Positions 26,046 through 35,252 of a stretch of 64,000 bases of DNA are shown one piece after another. The DNA comes from Kluyvera georgiana ATCC 51603. GTDB lineage: Bacteria > Pseudomonadota > Gammaproteobacteria > Enterobacterales > Enterobacteriaceae. Below the pieces are notes generated by a model that did no database searches, was not told the origin of the DNA, and worked only from the letters and a program-made list of their open reading frames with translations. The stretch lies in NCBI RefSeq assembly GCF_001654985.1, contig NZ_LXEU01000047.1, positions 1-64,000 on the forward strand, in the 5' to 3' direction. How positions within the stretch are numbered: the first letter of the stretch is position 1; each line of letters opens with the position of its first letter. The translations under genes and the position numbers were made by a program.

Positions 26046-27191
26046 TTAGCGCACGGGAAACAGCGTGCGGTAGATAGCCAGAACATCGTCCTTGCTGACG
26101 CGACAGGGCGCGTTATTCAATAAACGTTTCACGTTCAGCGCGGCGTCGCATAATGTGTCGATACTGTCGGCAGGTACACCGAGAGCGACAAGGTTGTCGG
26201 GTAGCTGCAGGCGTTTCACCAGCGCCGCCAGCCAGTCGACCAGCGCGTGCGATTTGGCTTCCTCGCTCAGCGAAGCGTCCGCGTCAGGGATTAAATCCCA
26301 GACCTGGGCAAATTTCTCCACCGCATAAGGGCGAACAACGGCCATACTGGGCGCCAGCAAAATGGCGTTCGCCACGCCATGCGGCAGGTGATAGCGCCCG
26401 CCAAGCGGGTAGGAAAGAGCGTGGACCAGATGGGTGCCCGCATGGTTAATGGCGACGCCACCGTAATACGATGCCCACAGCATCTCGAGTTTCGCGCTCA
26501 GATTTCGAGGTTGCGTGACGGCGGCATCAATATTGGCCAGCAGTTTACGCAACCCGATCAGCGCTGCGTTATCGCTGACCGGGTTGGCTACCGTAGCGGT
26601 GAAGCATTCCAGCAGATGGCAGAGCGCATCAATCCCGGTTGACGAAGCAATATGTGCAGGCATGCTGGTGGTGAGCTCTGGCAGCAGGGCGACATAATCC
26701 GGCAGCATCACCGGCGAAATAATGCCCACCTTGGTGTTCTGTTCCGGGATGGCAAGAATAGCATTCGGGGTGGCTTCCGAACCGGTGCCCGCAGTGGCCG
26801 GAATCAGTAAAGAAGTGATTCTGTGGGTTGGCTTGACGCCTTCAAGCAGTGCGTCCAGGCCCGGTGAGTGCGAATGCAGCAGCACCGAAAGAAGCTTGGC
26901 CGCATCCAGTACGCTGCCGCCGCCAACGCCGACGATCATCTCTGGCTGCCAGCCGTTGATGGCCTGTACGACTTGTACCATATCGTGCTGGCAAGGTTCG
27001 GCGGGCACGCTATCAATGACTCGAACTTCGCGCTCCTCGGCCTCGAGGATCGTACGGATCGTCAGCGCGGCGTCTAATCGGCCCACGTTGGCGTCGGTGA
27101 CCAGCAGAATGCGTTGCTTTCCTGCCAGCAGCGGCGCCAGTGCGCCGAATGCTCCTGCACCGCTGATAACGGTGCTGTTTATCGTTGCCAC
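26046..27191 (-). CDS. Iron-containing alcohol dehydrogenase family oxidoreductase
   Basis: A 381-residue group III alcohol dehydrogenase. The NAD-binding GGGSVLDAAKLLS is near residues 91-103, PATAGTGSEATPNA near 136, and metal ligands are in IDALCHLLE and LVHALSYPLGGRYHLPHG. The GTG at 27191 is preferred to an upstream ATG at 27224 because GAGGAG sits six bases before it and the longer version would cover the operator-like repeat. It is the first gene of the minus-strand set, divergent from the kinase gene. It probably interconverts an aldehyde produced by the aldolase and the corresponding alcohol; direction is not determined. Confidence 0.86.
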   Translation of the reverse strand: MATINSTVISGAGAFGALAPLLAGKQRILLVTDANVGRLDAALTIRTILEAEEREVRVIDSVPAEPCQHDMVQVVQAINGWQPEMIVGVGGGSVLDAAKLLSVLLHSHSPGLDALLEGVKPTHRITSLLIPATAGTGSEATPNAILAIPEQNTKVGIISPVMLPDYVALLPELTTSMPAHIASSTGIDALCHLLECFTATVANPVSDNAALIGLRKLLANIDAAVTQPRNLSAKLEMLWASYYGGVAINHAGTHLVHALSYPLGGRYHLPHGVANAILLAPSMAVVRPYAVEKFAQVWDLIPDADASLSEEAKSHALVDWLAALVKRLQLPDNLVALGVPADSIDTLCDAALNVKRLLNNAPCRVSKDDVLAIYRTLFPVR

Positions 27192-27207
27192 TCTCTTCTC
27201 CTCAAAA

Positions 27208-27227
27208 TGATTGAAAATAATCAATCA
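27208..27227. promoter_or_regulatory. Operator-like inverted repeat 1 (catabolic cluster)
   Basis: TGATTGAAAATAATCAATCA has perfect six-base arms eight bases apart. It lies 17 bases upstream of the iron alcohol dehydrogenase GTG. Together with the copy at 27314 it flanks the divergent promoter region, the usual position for repression by the DeoR-type protein encoded at 29.6 kb. Confidence 0.6.
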
Positions 27228-27313
27228 TGTATTAGCAGTCATCACGTCATGGCGAGAATTTATAATTTATCCGCCCATTTAATAACTTGAGCTTGCTCAC
27301 ATTTAATCAAATG

Positions 27314-27333
27314 TGATTGAATATAATCATTCA
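27314..27333. promoter_or_regulatory. Operator-like inverted repeat 2 (catabolic cluster)
   Basis: TGATTGAATATAATCATTCA matches repeat 1 at 18 of 20 positions in the same orientation, 106 bases away, upstream of the kinase gene. The neighbouring CACATTTAATCAAATGTG (27298-27315) is a further palindrome that may extend the site. Confidence 0.6.
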
Positions 27334-27363
27334 CGACATTTAATACAGCTAGAAGGAAAAACG

Positions 27364-28602
27364 ATGCGCCACTGCGATAACAGTGTGCTGGTGCTGGCCG
27401 ATGACTTTACCGGCGCCAACGATGCTGGCGTGTGTCTGGCCGAGGTGGGGATGCGGGTGGAGGTGGCTTTCGACGCCCGCCAGCAGAGCAGCGCTCAGGC
27501 GCTGATCCTCAACAGCGATAGCCGGGCTTTATCTGCCGCGAACGCCAGCCAGCGTATTGCGTCTTTGCTTCAGGACGCAATAACCGACCGCCATCCCCGC
27601 TGGATAGTCAAGAAGCTGGATTCAACGCTGCGCGGCAATGTGGGCAGCGAGCTGGAAGCCGCCATGCGTACGCTGGGCAGCCCGGTGGCGGTGCTGGCTC
27701 CGGCGTATCCGGCGGCCGGGCGGGTGACGGATGGAGGCAAGTGCTATGTCAACGGGTTGCTGTTGACCGATACCGAGTTTGCCAGCGATCCGAAAACCCC
27801 CGTGCAGCAGGCGGATATCGCCGCCCTGATCGGTCTACAAAGCACCATGAAATGCGAAAGCGTCACGGCCGAAACGCTGCCGCAGGCACTCGCCGTGAGG
27901 GAGAAAACCCTTCGCGTGCTGATTGTGGATGCGCAAACAGATGACGATCTCGACACCATTATTGCCGTCGTCGCGCGGAGCAAAACGCGGCTACTGTTGG
28001 CGGGGTCAGCCGGAATTTGCGAAGCGCTAGCGAGACATATGCAGCGCTACCCATCCGGGCCGCTGCTGGCGGTGGTGGGGTCAATGAGCGAAATTGCTCA
28101 ACGGCAAATTGCCGCGCTCGGCGCGCGCCCACGCGTCGTGCACGTTGAAATAGACGTACAACATGCCTTTACCGGCGAAAGAACTTTCGATGCCCAGGCC
28201 ATTGCTGTGGCGATACGGCAGGGAAACCACTGCGTGGTTTCTACCCCGTCCGATGCACAGACCCGCGCCGGTATTGACGCGCAGTGTCAGCGGCATGGGA
28301 TAGCACGTGCCCAGTTAGGCGAGCAAATTTGCCGCCATCTCGCGCAGCTTGTTGAGCTGGCGCTTGAGAACTGCCAGCCCGGCGCGCTGTACCTTTCCGG
28401 CGGTGACGTGGCCATCGCCGTTGCCACGCGCCTGCAGGCGACCGGTTTTCACATTACGGGCCGGGTGGCGCAGTGCGTCCCCTATGGCTTTTTCCTGGGT
28501 AGCCGCTGGCAACGCCCGGTAATGACCAAAGCAGGCGGTTTCGGCAGCGAGACAACGTTGCGCGAAGTTGTTGATTTTATTGAGGAGAAAATGAGTGACT
28601 AA
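27364..28602 (+). CDS. Four-carbon acid sugar kinase family protein (DtnK/OtnK-like)
   Basis: A 412-residue kinase of the former DUF1537 family. The N-terminal domain starts with VLADDFTGANDAG (substrate-binding), includes IVKKLDSTLRGNVGSE near residue 80, and the C-terminal nucleotide-binding domain has LYLSGGDVAIAVA and the glycine-rich TKAGGFGSETTL. Known members phosphorylate D-threonate, D-erythronate or 3-oxo-tetronates at O4. The ATG at 27364 follows AAGGAA. Pairing with a PdxA2 gene (eight-base overlap) is the classic DtnK-PdxA2 arrangement that turns D-threonate or D-erythronate into dihydroxyacetone phosphate, carbon dioxide and NADH. Confidence 0.88.
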   Translation: MRHCDNSVLVLADDFTGANDAGVCLAEVGMRVEVAFDARQQSSAQALILNSDSRALSAANASQRIASLLQDAITDRHPRWIVKKLDSTLRGNVGSELEAAMRTLGSPVAVLAPAYPAAGRVTDGGKCYVNGLLLTDTEFASDPKTPVQQADIAALIGLQSTMKCESVTAETLPQALAVREKTLRVLIVDAQTDDDLDTIIAVVARSKTRLLLAGSAGICEALARHMQRYPSGPLLAVVGSMSEIAQRQIAALGARPRVVHVEIDVQHAFTGERTFDAQAIAVAIRQGNHCVVSTPSDAQTRAGIDAQCQRHGIARAQLGEQICRHLAQLVELALENCQPGALYLSGGDVAIAVATRLQATGFHITGRVAQCVPYGFFLGSRWQRPVMTKAGGFGSETTLREVVDFIEEKMSD

Positions 28603-29581
28603 CATCATTGCAGTAACGATGGGCGACCCGGCGGGCATTGGCCCGGAAATTATTATTAAGTCGTTGATAGAGGGGGAGCTGAATGGCGCTCCGGTGGTGG
28701 TGATTGGCTGTGTGCAAACCTTACGTCGTATTCTGGCGTTAAATATTACCCCCCACGCTGAGCTGCGGGTGATCGACCACCCCTCCCAGGCGCAGTTTAC
28801 CGCCGGGACAATCAATATTATTGATGAACCACTGGCAGACCCCGGGGCGCTTCAGCCCGGGATCGTCCAGGCGCAGGCGGGCGATTTAGCCTACCGCTGT
28901 ATTAAGCAAGCTACGGAGTTGGCGCTGGCTGGAGAGGTTAAAGCGATTGCTACCGCGCCGCTGAATAAGGAAGCCCTGCATCTTGGCGGGCATAATTTCC
29001 CCGGGCACACGGAAATGCTGGCGCGTCTGACTGGGACCAAAGACTACGCCATGGTGCTGTATACCGATCGCCTGAAGGTGATTCATATTACGACGCACAT
29101 CTCCATGCGCCAGTTCCTTGATACCCTAAGCCAGCCGCGGGTGGCGACGGTGATCCGCGTGGCGGATCGTTTCCTGAAACGTGTCGGTATCCGCCAGCCG
29201 CGCATTGCCGTCGCCGGCGTGAACCCGCATGCCGGGGAAAACGGTCTGTTTGGCGATGAGGAAATTCGCATTGTGGCCCCGGCGGTCGCGGCGATGAAAG
29301 CGGAGGGCATTGACGCAACCGGGCCGTGTCCACCGGATACTGTGTTTATGCAATGTCACGAAGGGCAGTACGATATTGTGGTCGCGATGTACCACGATCA
29401 GGGGCATATTCCGTTGAAGTTGTTAGGCTTTTATGACGGCGTTAATATTACCGCCGGGCTGCCATTTATTCGTACTTCTGCCGACCACGGTACGGCATTT
29501 GATATTGCCTGGACAGGTAAAGCGAAGTCTGAGAGCATGGCAACCTCCATTGCGCTCGCCATGCAAATATCACAGGAATAA
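28595..29581 (+). CDS. PdxA2-type 4-phospho-threonate/erythronate dehydrogenase
   Basis: A 328-residue member of the PdxA family. It starts at GTG 28595, inside the end of the kinase gene, with [19 protein letters not shown]. Metal-binding histidines can be placed in NFPGHTEML (near residue 135), [16 protein letters not shown] (near 211) and [14 protein letters not shown] (near 266). PdxA makes a vitamin B6 precursor, but copies next to a DtnK-type kinase (PdxA2) oxidise and decarboxylate D-threonate- or erythronate-4-phosphate to dihydroxyacetone phosphate. The context favours PdxA2. Confidence 0.88.
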   Translation: MTNIIAVTMGDPAGIGPEIIIKSLIEGELNGAPVVVIGCVQTLRRILALNITPHAELRVIDHPSQAQFTAGTINIIDEPLADPGALQPGIVQAQAGDLAYRCIKQATELALAGEVKAIATAPLNKEALHLGGHNFPGHTEMLARLTGTKDYAMVLYTDRLKVIHITTHISMRQFLDTLSQPRVATVIRVADRFLKRVGIRQPRIAVAGVNPHAGENGLFGDEEIRIVAPAVAAMKAEGIDATGPCPPDTVFMQCHEGQYDIVVAMYHDQGHIPLKLLGFYDGVNITAGLPFIRTSADHGTAFDIAWTGKAKSESMATSIALAMQISQE

Positions 29582-29582
29582 C

Positions 29583-30344
29583 ATGAAGGGATATAACCGG
29601 TTAGAGCAGATTATGGACTTTTTAAAAAGCCATAATCTGGTGACAGTCGAACAGCTGGTTGCGGCAACCAATGCGTCGCCCGCCACGATTCGCCGAGACC
29701 TGATTAAACTCGATCAGGAAGGCGTCATCAGCCGCACCCACGGCGGCGTGACCCTCAACCGGTTTATTCCTTCCCAGCCGACAACGGTTGAAAAGTCGCA
29801 GCGTAGCCTGCAGGAAAAACAGGCCATTGCCAGTGCCGCAGCAGCGCTGGTGAAACCCGGTGATGCTATCGTGCTGGACGCGGGTACTACTATGATTGAG
29901 CTTGCACGGCAAATTACGCATCTACCGCTGCGTGTGATCACCAGCGATCTGCACATCGCGCTGTTTCTCGCCGAATTTAAGCAAATCGAGGTGACGATTA
30001 TTGGTGGTCGCATTGATGACAGCAGCCAGTCATGTATTGGTGAGCACGGACGTCGGCTGTTGCAAAATGTCTGGCCCGATCTGGCATTTCTCAGCTGTAA
30101 CGGCTGGGACCTGGAAAAAGGGATTACGGCGCCAACTGAAGAGAAGGCGGCGCTCAAGCGAGACTTAATTGCCAATGCGCAACGTCGCGTATTGTTGGCG
30201 GATAGTTCCAAATACGGTGCATGGTCGTTGTTTAATATCGCGCATCTCGATTCACTGACCGACATCATTACCGACAATCATTTAAACGACGACACGCGGC
30301 GACTGCTGGGCAAAACCAATCCCCGCTTGACCATTGCGGGCTAA
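29583..30344 (+). CDS. DeoR/GlpR-family transcriptional regulator
   Basis: A 253-residue repressor. The helix-turn-helix is in [35 protein letters not shown] (about residues 22-56); the C-terminal sugar-phosphate sensor domain has [22 protein letters not shown] and LADSSKYG, the common DeoR pattern for phosphorylated effectors. The ATG at 29583 is two bases after the PdxA2 stop codon. It is the last gene of the plus-strand operon and the obvious local regulator; effector candidates are phosphorylated four-carbon acids or a triose phosphate. The twin repeats at 27208 and 27314 are its likely operators. Confidence 0.9.
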   Translation: MKGYNRLEQIMDFLKSHNLVTVEQLVAATNASPATIRRDLIKLDQEGVISRTHGGVTLNRFIPSQPTTVEKSQRSLQEKQAIASAAAALVKPGDAIVLDAGTTMIELARQITHLPLRVITSDLHIALFLAEFKQIEVTIIGGRIDDSSQSCIGEHGRRLLQNVWPDLAFLSCNGWDLEKGITAPTEEKAALKRDLIANAQRRVLLADSSKYGAWSLFNIAHLDSLTDIITDNHLNDDTRRLLGKTNPRLTIAG

Positions 30345-30356
30345 CGGGGCCTATTT

Positions 30357-31301
30357 TTACGGTAGCAGCGCAATATTCGCTTTAATCACCTCAACCGACC
30401 GGGCGAACTTTTCCTGTTCGTCCGCCTCCAGTTGCAGCTCAATGACCTGCTGAACGCCGCTTTGCGCCAGTACGGCCGGCACGCCGATAGCGACGCCGTT
30501 TACGCCATATTCGCCATCCAGAATGCAGGAGATGGCCAGTGCACGGTGGCTGCCGGTGAAGACATTGCGGCAGATCTCGGCAATGGTTCCCGCAATACCG
30601 TACTCGGTACAGCCTTTACCGGCGTAGATCTCAAAACCCAGCTTGCGCACGCTGTCGGCCATCGCCTGGCGGTCAAGTTCCCGGCCGGTACGGTGCCGAT
30701 AAACCTGTTCGATTGGCGAGCCATAGACGGATGAGTGTGACCAGACCGGGAACTGGCTGTCGCCGTGCTCGCCGAGAATAAAGGCGTCAATACTTTGCGC
30801 GCCGATATCCAGGTCCTGCGCTAATTTGCGGCGAAGACGCGTGGTATCCAGCCATACGCCGGTGCCGATCACCTGACTACGAGGGAGGCCGGAAAGCTGC
30901 CAAACCTGCCAGGTGATGATATCGCACGGGTTAGTGGCGATCAGAAAGATGCCGTTGAAGCCGCCGGCCATCATCTGCGGCACGATGCTGTGGACGATTT
31001 TGGCGGTGCTTTTTAGCTCATCCAGGCGGGTTTGCCCCGGCTTTAATGCGCCGCCGGACACGGTGATCACGGCGATATCCACATCGGCGCAGTCGCTGGC
31101 GTCACGGCAGGAGATGGTCATCATACCGGGCATATAGGCGGCGGCATCGCTCAGATCCTGAGCATGCGCTTCGGCGCGGGTCTTGTTGAGGTCGACCAGG
31201 ATAAGTTCTTCGCAAATATTCTGATTCAGCAGCGCATAAGCGGCTGACGCGCCAACGTTTCCGGCGCCGATGATCATGACTTTACGGGCTTTAGTGTTCA
31301 T
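30357..31301 (-). CDS. L-2-hydroxyacid (lactate-type) dehydrogenase
   Basis: A 314-residue NAD-dependent dehydrogenase of the lactate/malate family. MIIGAGNVGASAAY is the Rossmann motif, NPCDIITW and TGVWLDTTRLRR bind the carboxylate and coenzyme, and the catalytic His-Asp pair is in LGEHGDSQFPVWS (near residue 180). In the specificity loop, SGGALKPGQTRLDE, the glutamine typical of lactate dehydrogenase (and arginine of malate dehydrogenase) is replaced by leucine, which points to a 2-oxoacid with a nonpolar side chain or to relaxed specificity. It converges on the DeoR gene (12 bases apart) and may reduce an oxoacid released by the aldolase. Confidence 0.88.
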   Translation of the reverse strand: MNTKARKVMIIGAGNVGASAAYALLNQNICEELILVDLNKTRAEAHAQDLSDAAAYMPGMMTISCRDASDCADVDIAVITVSGGALKPGQTRLDELKSTAKIVHSIVPQMMAGGFNGIFLIATNPCDIITWQVWQLSGLPRSQVIGTGVWLDTTRLRRKLAQDLDIGAQSIDAFILGEHGDSQFPVWSHSSVYGSPIEQVYRHRTGRELDRQAMADSVRKLGFEIYAGKGCTEYGIAGTIAEICRNVFTGSHRALAISCILDGEYGVNGVAIGVPAVLAQSGVQQVIELQLEADEQEKFARSVEVIKANIALLP

Positions 31302-31453
31302 GGTTATTCCATTTCATGGACAAACGACAGGGGATAAAGCTACTCGTTAACAAGTGGTTAGCGCAATACTCAACCCACAATATAAGTTAATACTATGAGA
31401 CGCGATGAGGGCGAATGGTAGAGTGGGAGGATAACAATAAACAGGAGCCTGCC

Positions 31454-31933
31454 ATGTACACGATCGCCATCACTTCTCCCGCCAATCCGCACGTTAGCGC
31501 ACTGATTCACGAGTTGGATAAATACCAGAGCACGCTCTATCCGGCAGAAAGCAACCACCTGATTGACCTCTCGGCGCTGCCGGAAAATCAGATTATCGTT
31601 ATGCTAATTCGTCAGGATGAAACGGCTGTCGGATGCGGTGCGATTGTTTTGGATGAAGACGGTTACGGTGAAATGAAGCGCGTATTTATTGACCCGGCGC
31701 ACCGCGGCCAGCGACTGGGCGAAAAGCTGCTGGCGGCGCTGGAGGCGGTGGCGCTGCAACGCGGGTGCATTACGTTGCAGCTGGAAACCGGGATTCATCA
31801 GCATGCGGCTATTAATCTATACACGCGCTGCGGCTATCAAATTTGCGAGGCGTTCGCACCGTATCAACCGGATCCGCTAAGCGTATTTATGACAAAGTCG
31901 CTGGTAACGCAGGTTCATCAAGCAGCGCAATAA
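31454..31933 (+). CDS. GNAT-family N-acetyltransferase
   Basis: A 159-residue acetyltransferase. The acetyl-CoA pyrophosphate loop is in [23 protein letters not shown] (Q/RxxGxG/A type, about residues 76-98), and the C-terminal strand has [10 protein letters not shown]. The ATG at 31454 is preferred because AGGAG lies six bases upstream. The substrate is unknown. Its last 47 bases overlap the 3' end of the convergent ptrR gene. Confidence 0.87.
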   Translation: MYTIAITSPANPHVSALIHELDKYQSTLYPAESNHLIDLSALPENQIIVMLIRQDETAVGCGAIVLDEDGYGEMKRVFIDPAHRGQRLGEKLLAALEAVALQRGCITLQLETGIHQHAAINLYTRCGYQICEAFAPYQPDPLSVFMTKSLVTQVHQAAQ

Positions 31934-32765
31934 ACGCTTCCAGCTGGCGGCTCATTGCCCCACGCCGCCACACCAGCCAGGTCGTTAGCCAGCGCCATTT
32001 CTCGGCCAGCGGCCATGCGGAGACCTGATGATGGCCAGGCATACTTTCCAGCATGCTACGCGGCATTAATGCCAACCCGGCTCCGGCGATCACACAGGCC
32101 AGCATGCCGTGATAAGACTCCATCTCGTGAATACGCCCCGGCGTTGCCTGATCGCTATGAAACCAGCTCTCAAAATGACGACGATAGGAACAGTTGGCGC
32201 GAAACGCGTAGATGCTGGTGCCGTTGACCTCACTGGCGCGGGTAATCGGCGGATGGCCGTGGGCGGCGACAATCATCATCTCTTCCTGATAGACCGGCAT
32301 GCCGTCGAGACCGGGATGCATCACCGGGCCATCGACAAAAGCGGCGCTCAGTGTGCCTTCCAGCACGCCGTCGATCATGGTACCGGAGGGGCCGGTGGCC
32401 AGATCAAACTGGATCCGCGGATAGCGACGGTTATAGCACGCCAGCGTCTGCGGAATGCGCACGGCGGCGGTGCTTTCCAGCGCCCCGAGTGCAAACAGCC
32501 CCTGAGGCTCGTCGCCAGAGACGACCATTCTGGCTTCATCAACCAGCGCGAGAATTTGCTGACTGTAGCGCAGAAAGCTGTGCCCGGCTGGCGAGAGGCG
32601 CAAGCGTTGGTTCTCACGAATGAACAGCTCGACGCCAAGATCGGCTTCCAGTTGGCGAATGCGGGTAGTCAGGTTAGAGGGTACGCGGTGAACCTTCTGC
32701 GCGGCCTGAGTAATGCTGCCCGTTTGGGCGACAGCGTTAAACATTTCCAACTGGGTTAAATCCAT
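31887..32765 (-). CDS. ptrR: PtrR (YneJ), LysR-family regulator
   Basis: A 292-residue LysR-type regulator. The helix-turn-helix spans about residues 1-60 ([35 protein letters not shown]), followed by a periplasmic-binding-like effector domain. E. coli PtrR is the same length and controls the divergent sad and glsB genes in putrescine and 4-aminobutyrate use. The intergenic gap of 76 bases to sad is the expected control region. Arrangement with sad and glsB is conserved with K-12. Confidence 0.92.
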   Translation of the reverse strand: MDLTQLEMFNAVAQTGSITQAAQKVHRVPSNLTTRIRQLEADLGVELFIRENQRLRLSPAGHSFLRYSQQILALVDEARMVVSGDEPQGLFALGALESTAAVRIPQTLACYNRRYPRIQFDLATGPSGTMIDGVLEGTLSAAFVDGPVMHPGLDGMPVYQEEMMIVAAHGHPPITRASEVNGTSIYAFRANCSYRRHFESWFHSDQATPGRIHEMESYHGMLACVIAGAGLALMPRSMLESMPGHHQVSAWPLAEKWRWLTTWLVWRRGAMSRQLEAFIALLDEPALPATLS

Positions 32766-32841
32766 GACTTTCTCATTTTGTGAATGGTTTGGTTAATATT
32801 ATTCAGTTTTCATAAACGAAAGAATAGGTGAGGATGTCACC

Positions 32842-34254
32842 ATGATGCAATCAATCAGAGAGAAAAAGATGACTTCACCTGCAACCCATGCCGTCTCCGT
32901 TAACCCGGCCAATGGCGAAACACTCTCCGCGCTGCCGTGGGCGTCCTCTACTGACGTAGATCTGGCGATTACCCTGGCCGATAACGCTTTTCGTCAGTGG
33001 CGCAAAACGTCCGTCGCTCAACGTGCCGATGCTCTGCGCGCCATTGGCCGTGTTCTGCGTGAACGGGCTGAAGAGATGGCGCAGTGCATCACCCGGGAAA
33101 TGGGTAAACCCATTAATCAGGCGCGCGGTGAAGTGGCAAAATCTGCCCATCTGTGCGATTGGTATGCCGAACATGGCCCGGTGATGCTGGCGACTGAAGC
33201 GACTCAGGTGGAAAACCATCAGGCGGTGATCGAGTACCGTCCGTTGGGGCCGGTGCTGGCGGTAATGCCCTGGAACTTTCCGCTGTGGCAGGTTCTGCGT
33301 GGTGCGGTGCCGATTATGCTGGCGGGTAACAGCTATCTACTCAAGCACGCGCCGAACGTCATGGGCTGTGCGGCGCTGATTGGCGACATCGTCGCGCAAG
33401 CGGGCGTTCCGGCAGGCGTCTTTAACTGGGTGAACGCCACCAATGATGGTGTTTCCCAAATCATTAACGATCCCCGTATTGCCGCTGTCACCGTTACCGG
33501 TAGCGTGCGTGCGGGTAAGGCGATTGGGGCGCAGGCGGGAGCCGCGCTGAAAAAATGCGTACTGGAGCTGGGCGGTTCCGATCCGTTCATCGTGCTCAAC
33601 GATGCGGACATTGATACGGCGGTGCAAGCGGCGGTGATTGGCCGCTATCAGAATACCGGACAGGTCTGTGCGGCGGCGAAGCGCTTTATCATCGAAGCGG
33701 GCATTGCCGAGCGGTTCACCGACAAGTTTGTTGCTGCCGCTGCGGCGCTGAAAATGGGCGACCCGCGCGATGAAGCAAATTATCTCGGCCCGATGGCGCG
33801 GTTTGATTTACGCGATGAGCTGCATGGTCAGGTGATGGCGACGATTAACGAAGGGGCGACGCTATTGCTGGGCGGCGAGCTGCTGAGCAGTGAAGGCAAC
33901 TATTATCCGGCCACCGTGCTGGCGAATGTGGCGCCGACGATGACCGCCTTCCGCCAGGAGATGTTTGGCCCGGTGGCCGCAATCACCGTCGCACGCGATG
34001 CCGATCACGCGCTGGCGCTGGCGAACGACAGTGAGTTTGGTTTGTCGGCAACGGTCTTTACCGCCGATCCGACGCAGGCGCAGCGTTTTGCCGACGAGCT
34101 GGAGTGCGGTGGCGTGTTTATCAACGGCTACAGTGCCAGCGATGCGCGCGTGGCCTTCGGCGGCGTGAAAAAAAGCGGCTTTGGCCGTGAGCTGTCGCAT
34201 TTTGGCCTGCGCGAGTTCTGTAACGTTCAGACGGTATGGAAAGATCGTCGATAA
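32842..34254 (+). CDS. sad: Sad, succinate semialdehyde dehydrogenase
   Basis: Cytoplasmic NAD-linked aldehyde dehydrogenase of up to 470 residues. The catalytic Cys is in NTGQVCAAAKR and the general-base Glu in VLELGGSDPF. It is very similar to E. coli Sad (YneI, 462 residues), which oxidises succinate semialdehyde from 4-aminobutyrate. The ATG at 32842 has GTGAGG eight bases upstream; the ATG at 32869 matches the E. coli start better but has only a weak site, so both remain possible. glsB follows 71 bases later. PtrR is encoded divergently. Confidence 0.94.
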   Translation: MMQSIREKKMTSPATHAVSVNPANGETLSALPWASSTDVDLAITLADNAFRQWRKTSVAQRADALRAIGRVLRERAEEMAQCITREMGKPINQARGEVAKSAHLCDWYAEHGPVMLATEATQVENHQAVIEYRPLGPVLAVMPWNFPLWQVLRGAVPIMLAGNSYLLKHAPNVMGCAALIGDIVAQAGVPAGVFNWVNATNDGVSQIINDPRIAAVTVTGSVRAGKAIGAQAGAALKKCVLELGGSDPFIVLNDADIDTAVQAAVIGRYQNTGQVCAAAKRFIIEAGIAERFTDKFVAAAAALKMGDPRDEANYLGPMARFDLRDELHGQVMATINEGATLLLGGELLSSEGNYYPATVLANVAPTMTAFRQEMFGPVAAITVARDADHALALANDSEFGLSATVFTADPTQAQRFADELECGGVFINGYSASDARVAFGGVKKSGFGRELSHFGLREFCNVQTVWKDRR

Positions 34255-34325
34255 GCGAAACGACGTAGCCCTTACGCTCTGCTATACTCCCTGGCCGAAA
34301 ATAGCCTGTGGGCAAGGAGTGGTAA

Positions 34326-35252
34326 GTGGCTACGGTTATCAATAATGCCATGCTGGCGTCGATCCTCGACGACGTCAGGCCGCTGATTGGGCAGGGGAAG
34401 GTGGCGGACTATATTCCGGCATTGGCCTGCGTTAGCGGCAAAAAACTGGGGATCGCGATCAGTACCGTCGATGGGCAGCACTTTAGCGCTGGCGACGCCA
34501 ACGAGCGATTCTCTATTCAATCGATTTCCAAAGTTCTCAGTCTGGTCGTGGCGATGAATCACTATCAGGCGGAGGAGATTTGGTCGCGTGTGGGTAAAGA
34601 TCCTTCTGGCCAGCCGTTTAACTCTCTTTTACAGCTGGAAATCGAGCAGGGTATTCCGCGTAATCCGTTTATTAACGCTGGCGCGCTGGTCGTCTGCGAT
34701 ATGCTGCAAGGGCGGCTTAGCGCACCGCGCCAGCGGATGCTGGAGATCGTGCGTAAGCTGAGCGGCGTGTCGAATATCGGCTACGACGCGCAGGTCGCGC
34801 GCTCGGAGTTTGAACATTCGGCGCGTAATGCTGCCATCGCCTGGCTGATGAAGTCCTTTGGTAATTTTCATCATGATGTGGCGACCGTGCTGCAAAACTA
34901 TTTCCATTACTGTGCGCTGGAGATGAACTGCGTAGAGCTGGCGAGAACCTTCCTGTTCCTGGCTAACCAGGGGCAGGCGCTGCATCTCGACGCGCCGGTC
35001 ATCACCCCCATGCAGACGCGACAGGTCAACGCCCTGATGGCAACCAGCGGCATGTATCAGAACGCCGGAGAGTTCGCCTGGCGAGTCGGACTACCGGCAA
35101 AATCTGGCGTGGGCGGCGGCGTGGTCGCAATCGTACCGCACGAAATGGCGATTGCCGTCTGGAGCCCCGAACTGGATGACGCGGGTAACTCTTTGGCGGG
35201 CGTGGCAGCGCTGGAAAAACTCACGCAGCAGATAGGACGTTCGGTTTACTGA
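34326..35252 (+). CDS. glsB: GlsB (YneH), glutaminase
   Basis: A 308-residue glutaminase, the same length as E. coli GlsB and highly similar. It uses a serine/lysine pair of beta-lactamase type, seen in [14 protein letters not shown] (S-x-x-K near residue 66), with [12 protein letters not shown] and a catalytic Tyr in [14 protein letters not shown]. It hydrolyses glutamine to glutamate and ammonia. The stop codon overlaps the start of yneG (ATGA-type junction at 35250-35254), so the two are coupled. Confidence 0.95.
   Translation: MATVINNAMLASILDDVRPLIGQGKVADYIPALACVSGKKLGIAISTVDGQHFSAGDANERFSIQSISKVLSLVVAMNHYQAEEIWSRVGKDPSGQPFNSLLQLEIEQGIPRNPFINAGALVVCDMLQGRLSAPRQRMLEIVRKLSGVSNIGYDAQVARSEFEHSARNAAIAWLMKSFGNFHHDVATVLQNYFHYCALEMNCVELARTFLFLANQGQALHLDAPVITPMQTRQVNALMATSGMYQNAGEFAWRVGLPAKSGVGGGVVAIVPHEMAIAVWSPELDDAGNSLAGVAALEKLTQQIGRSVY

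Noticed and set aside
29433-29582. Upstream extension of the DeoR regulator into pdxA2
   Set aside because: It overlaps the conserved end of the PdxA2 protein in another frame; ATG 29583 has a good site and starts at the expected residue.
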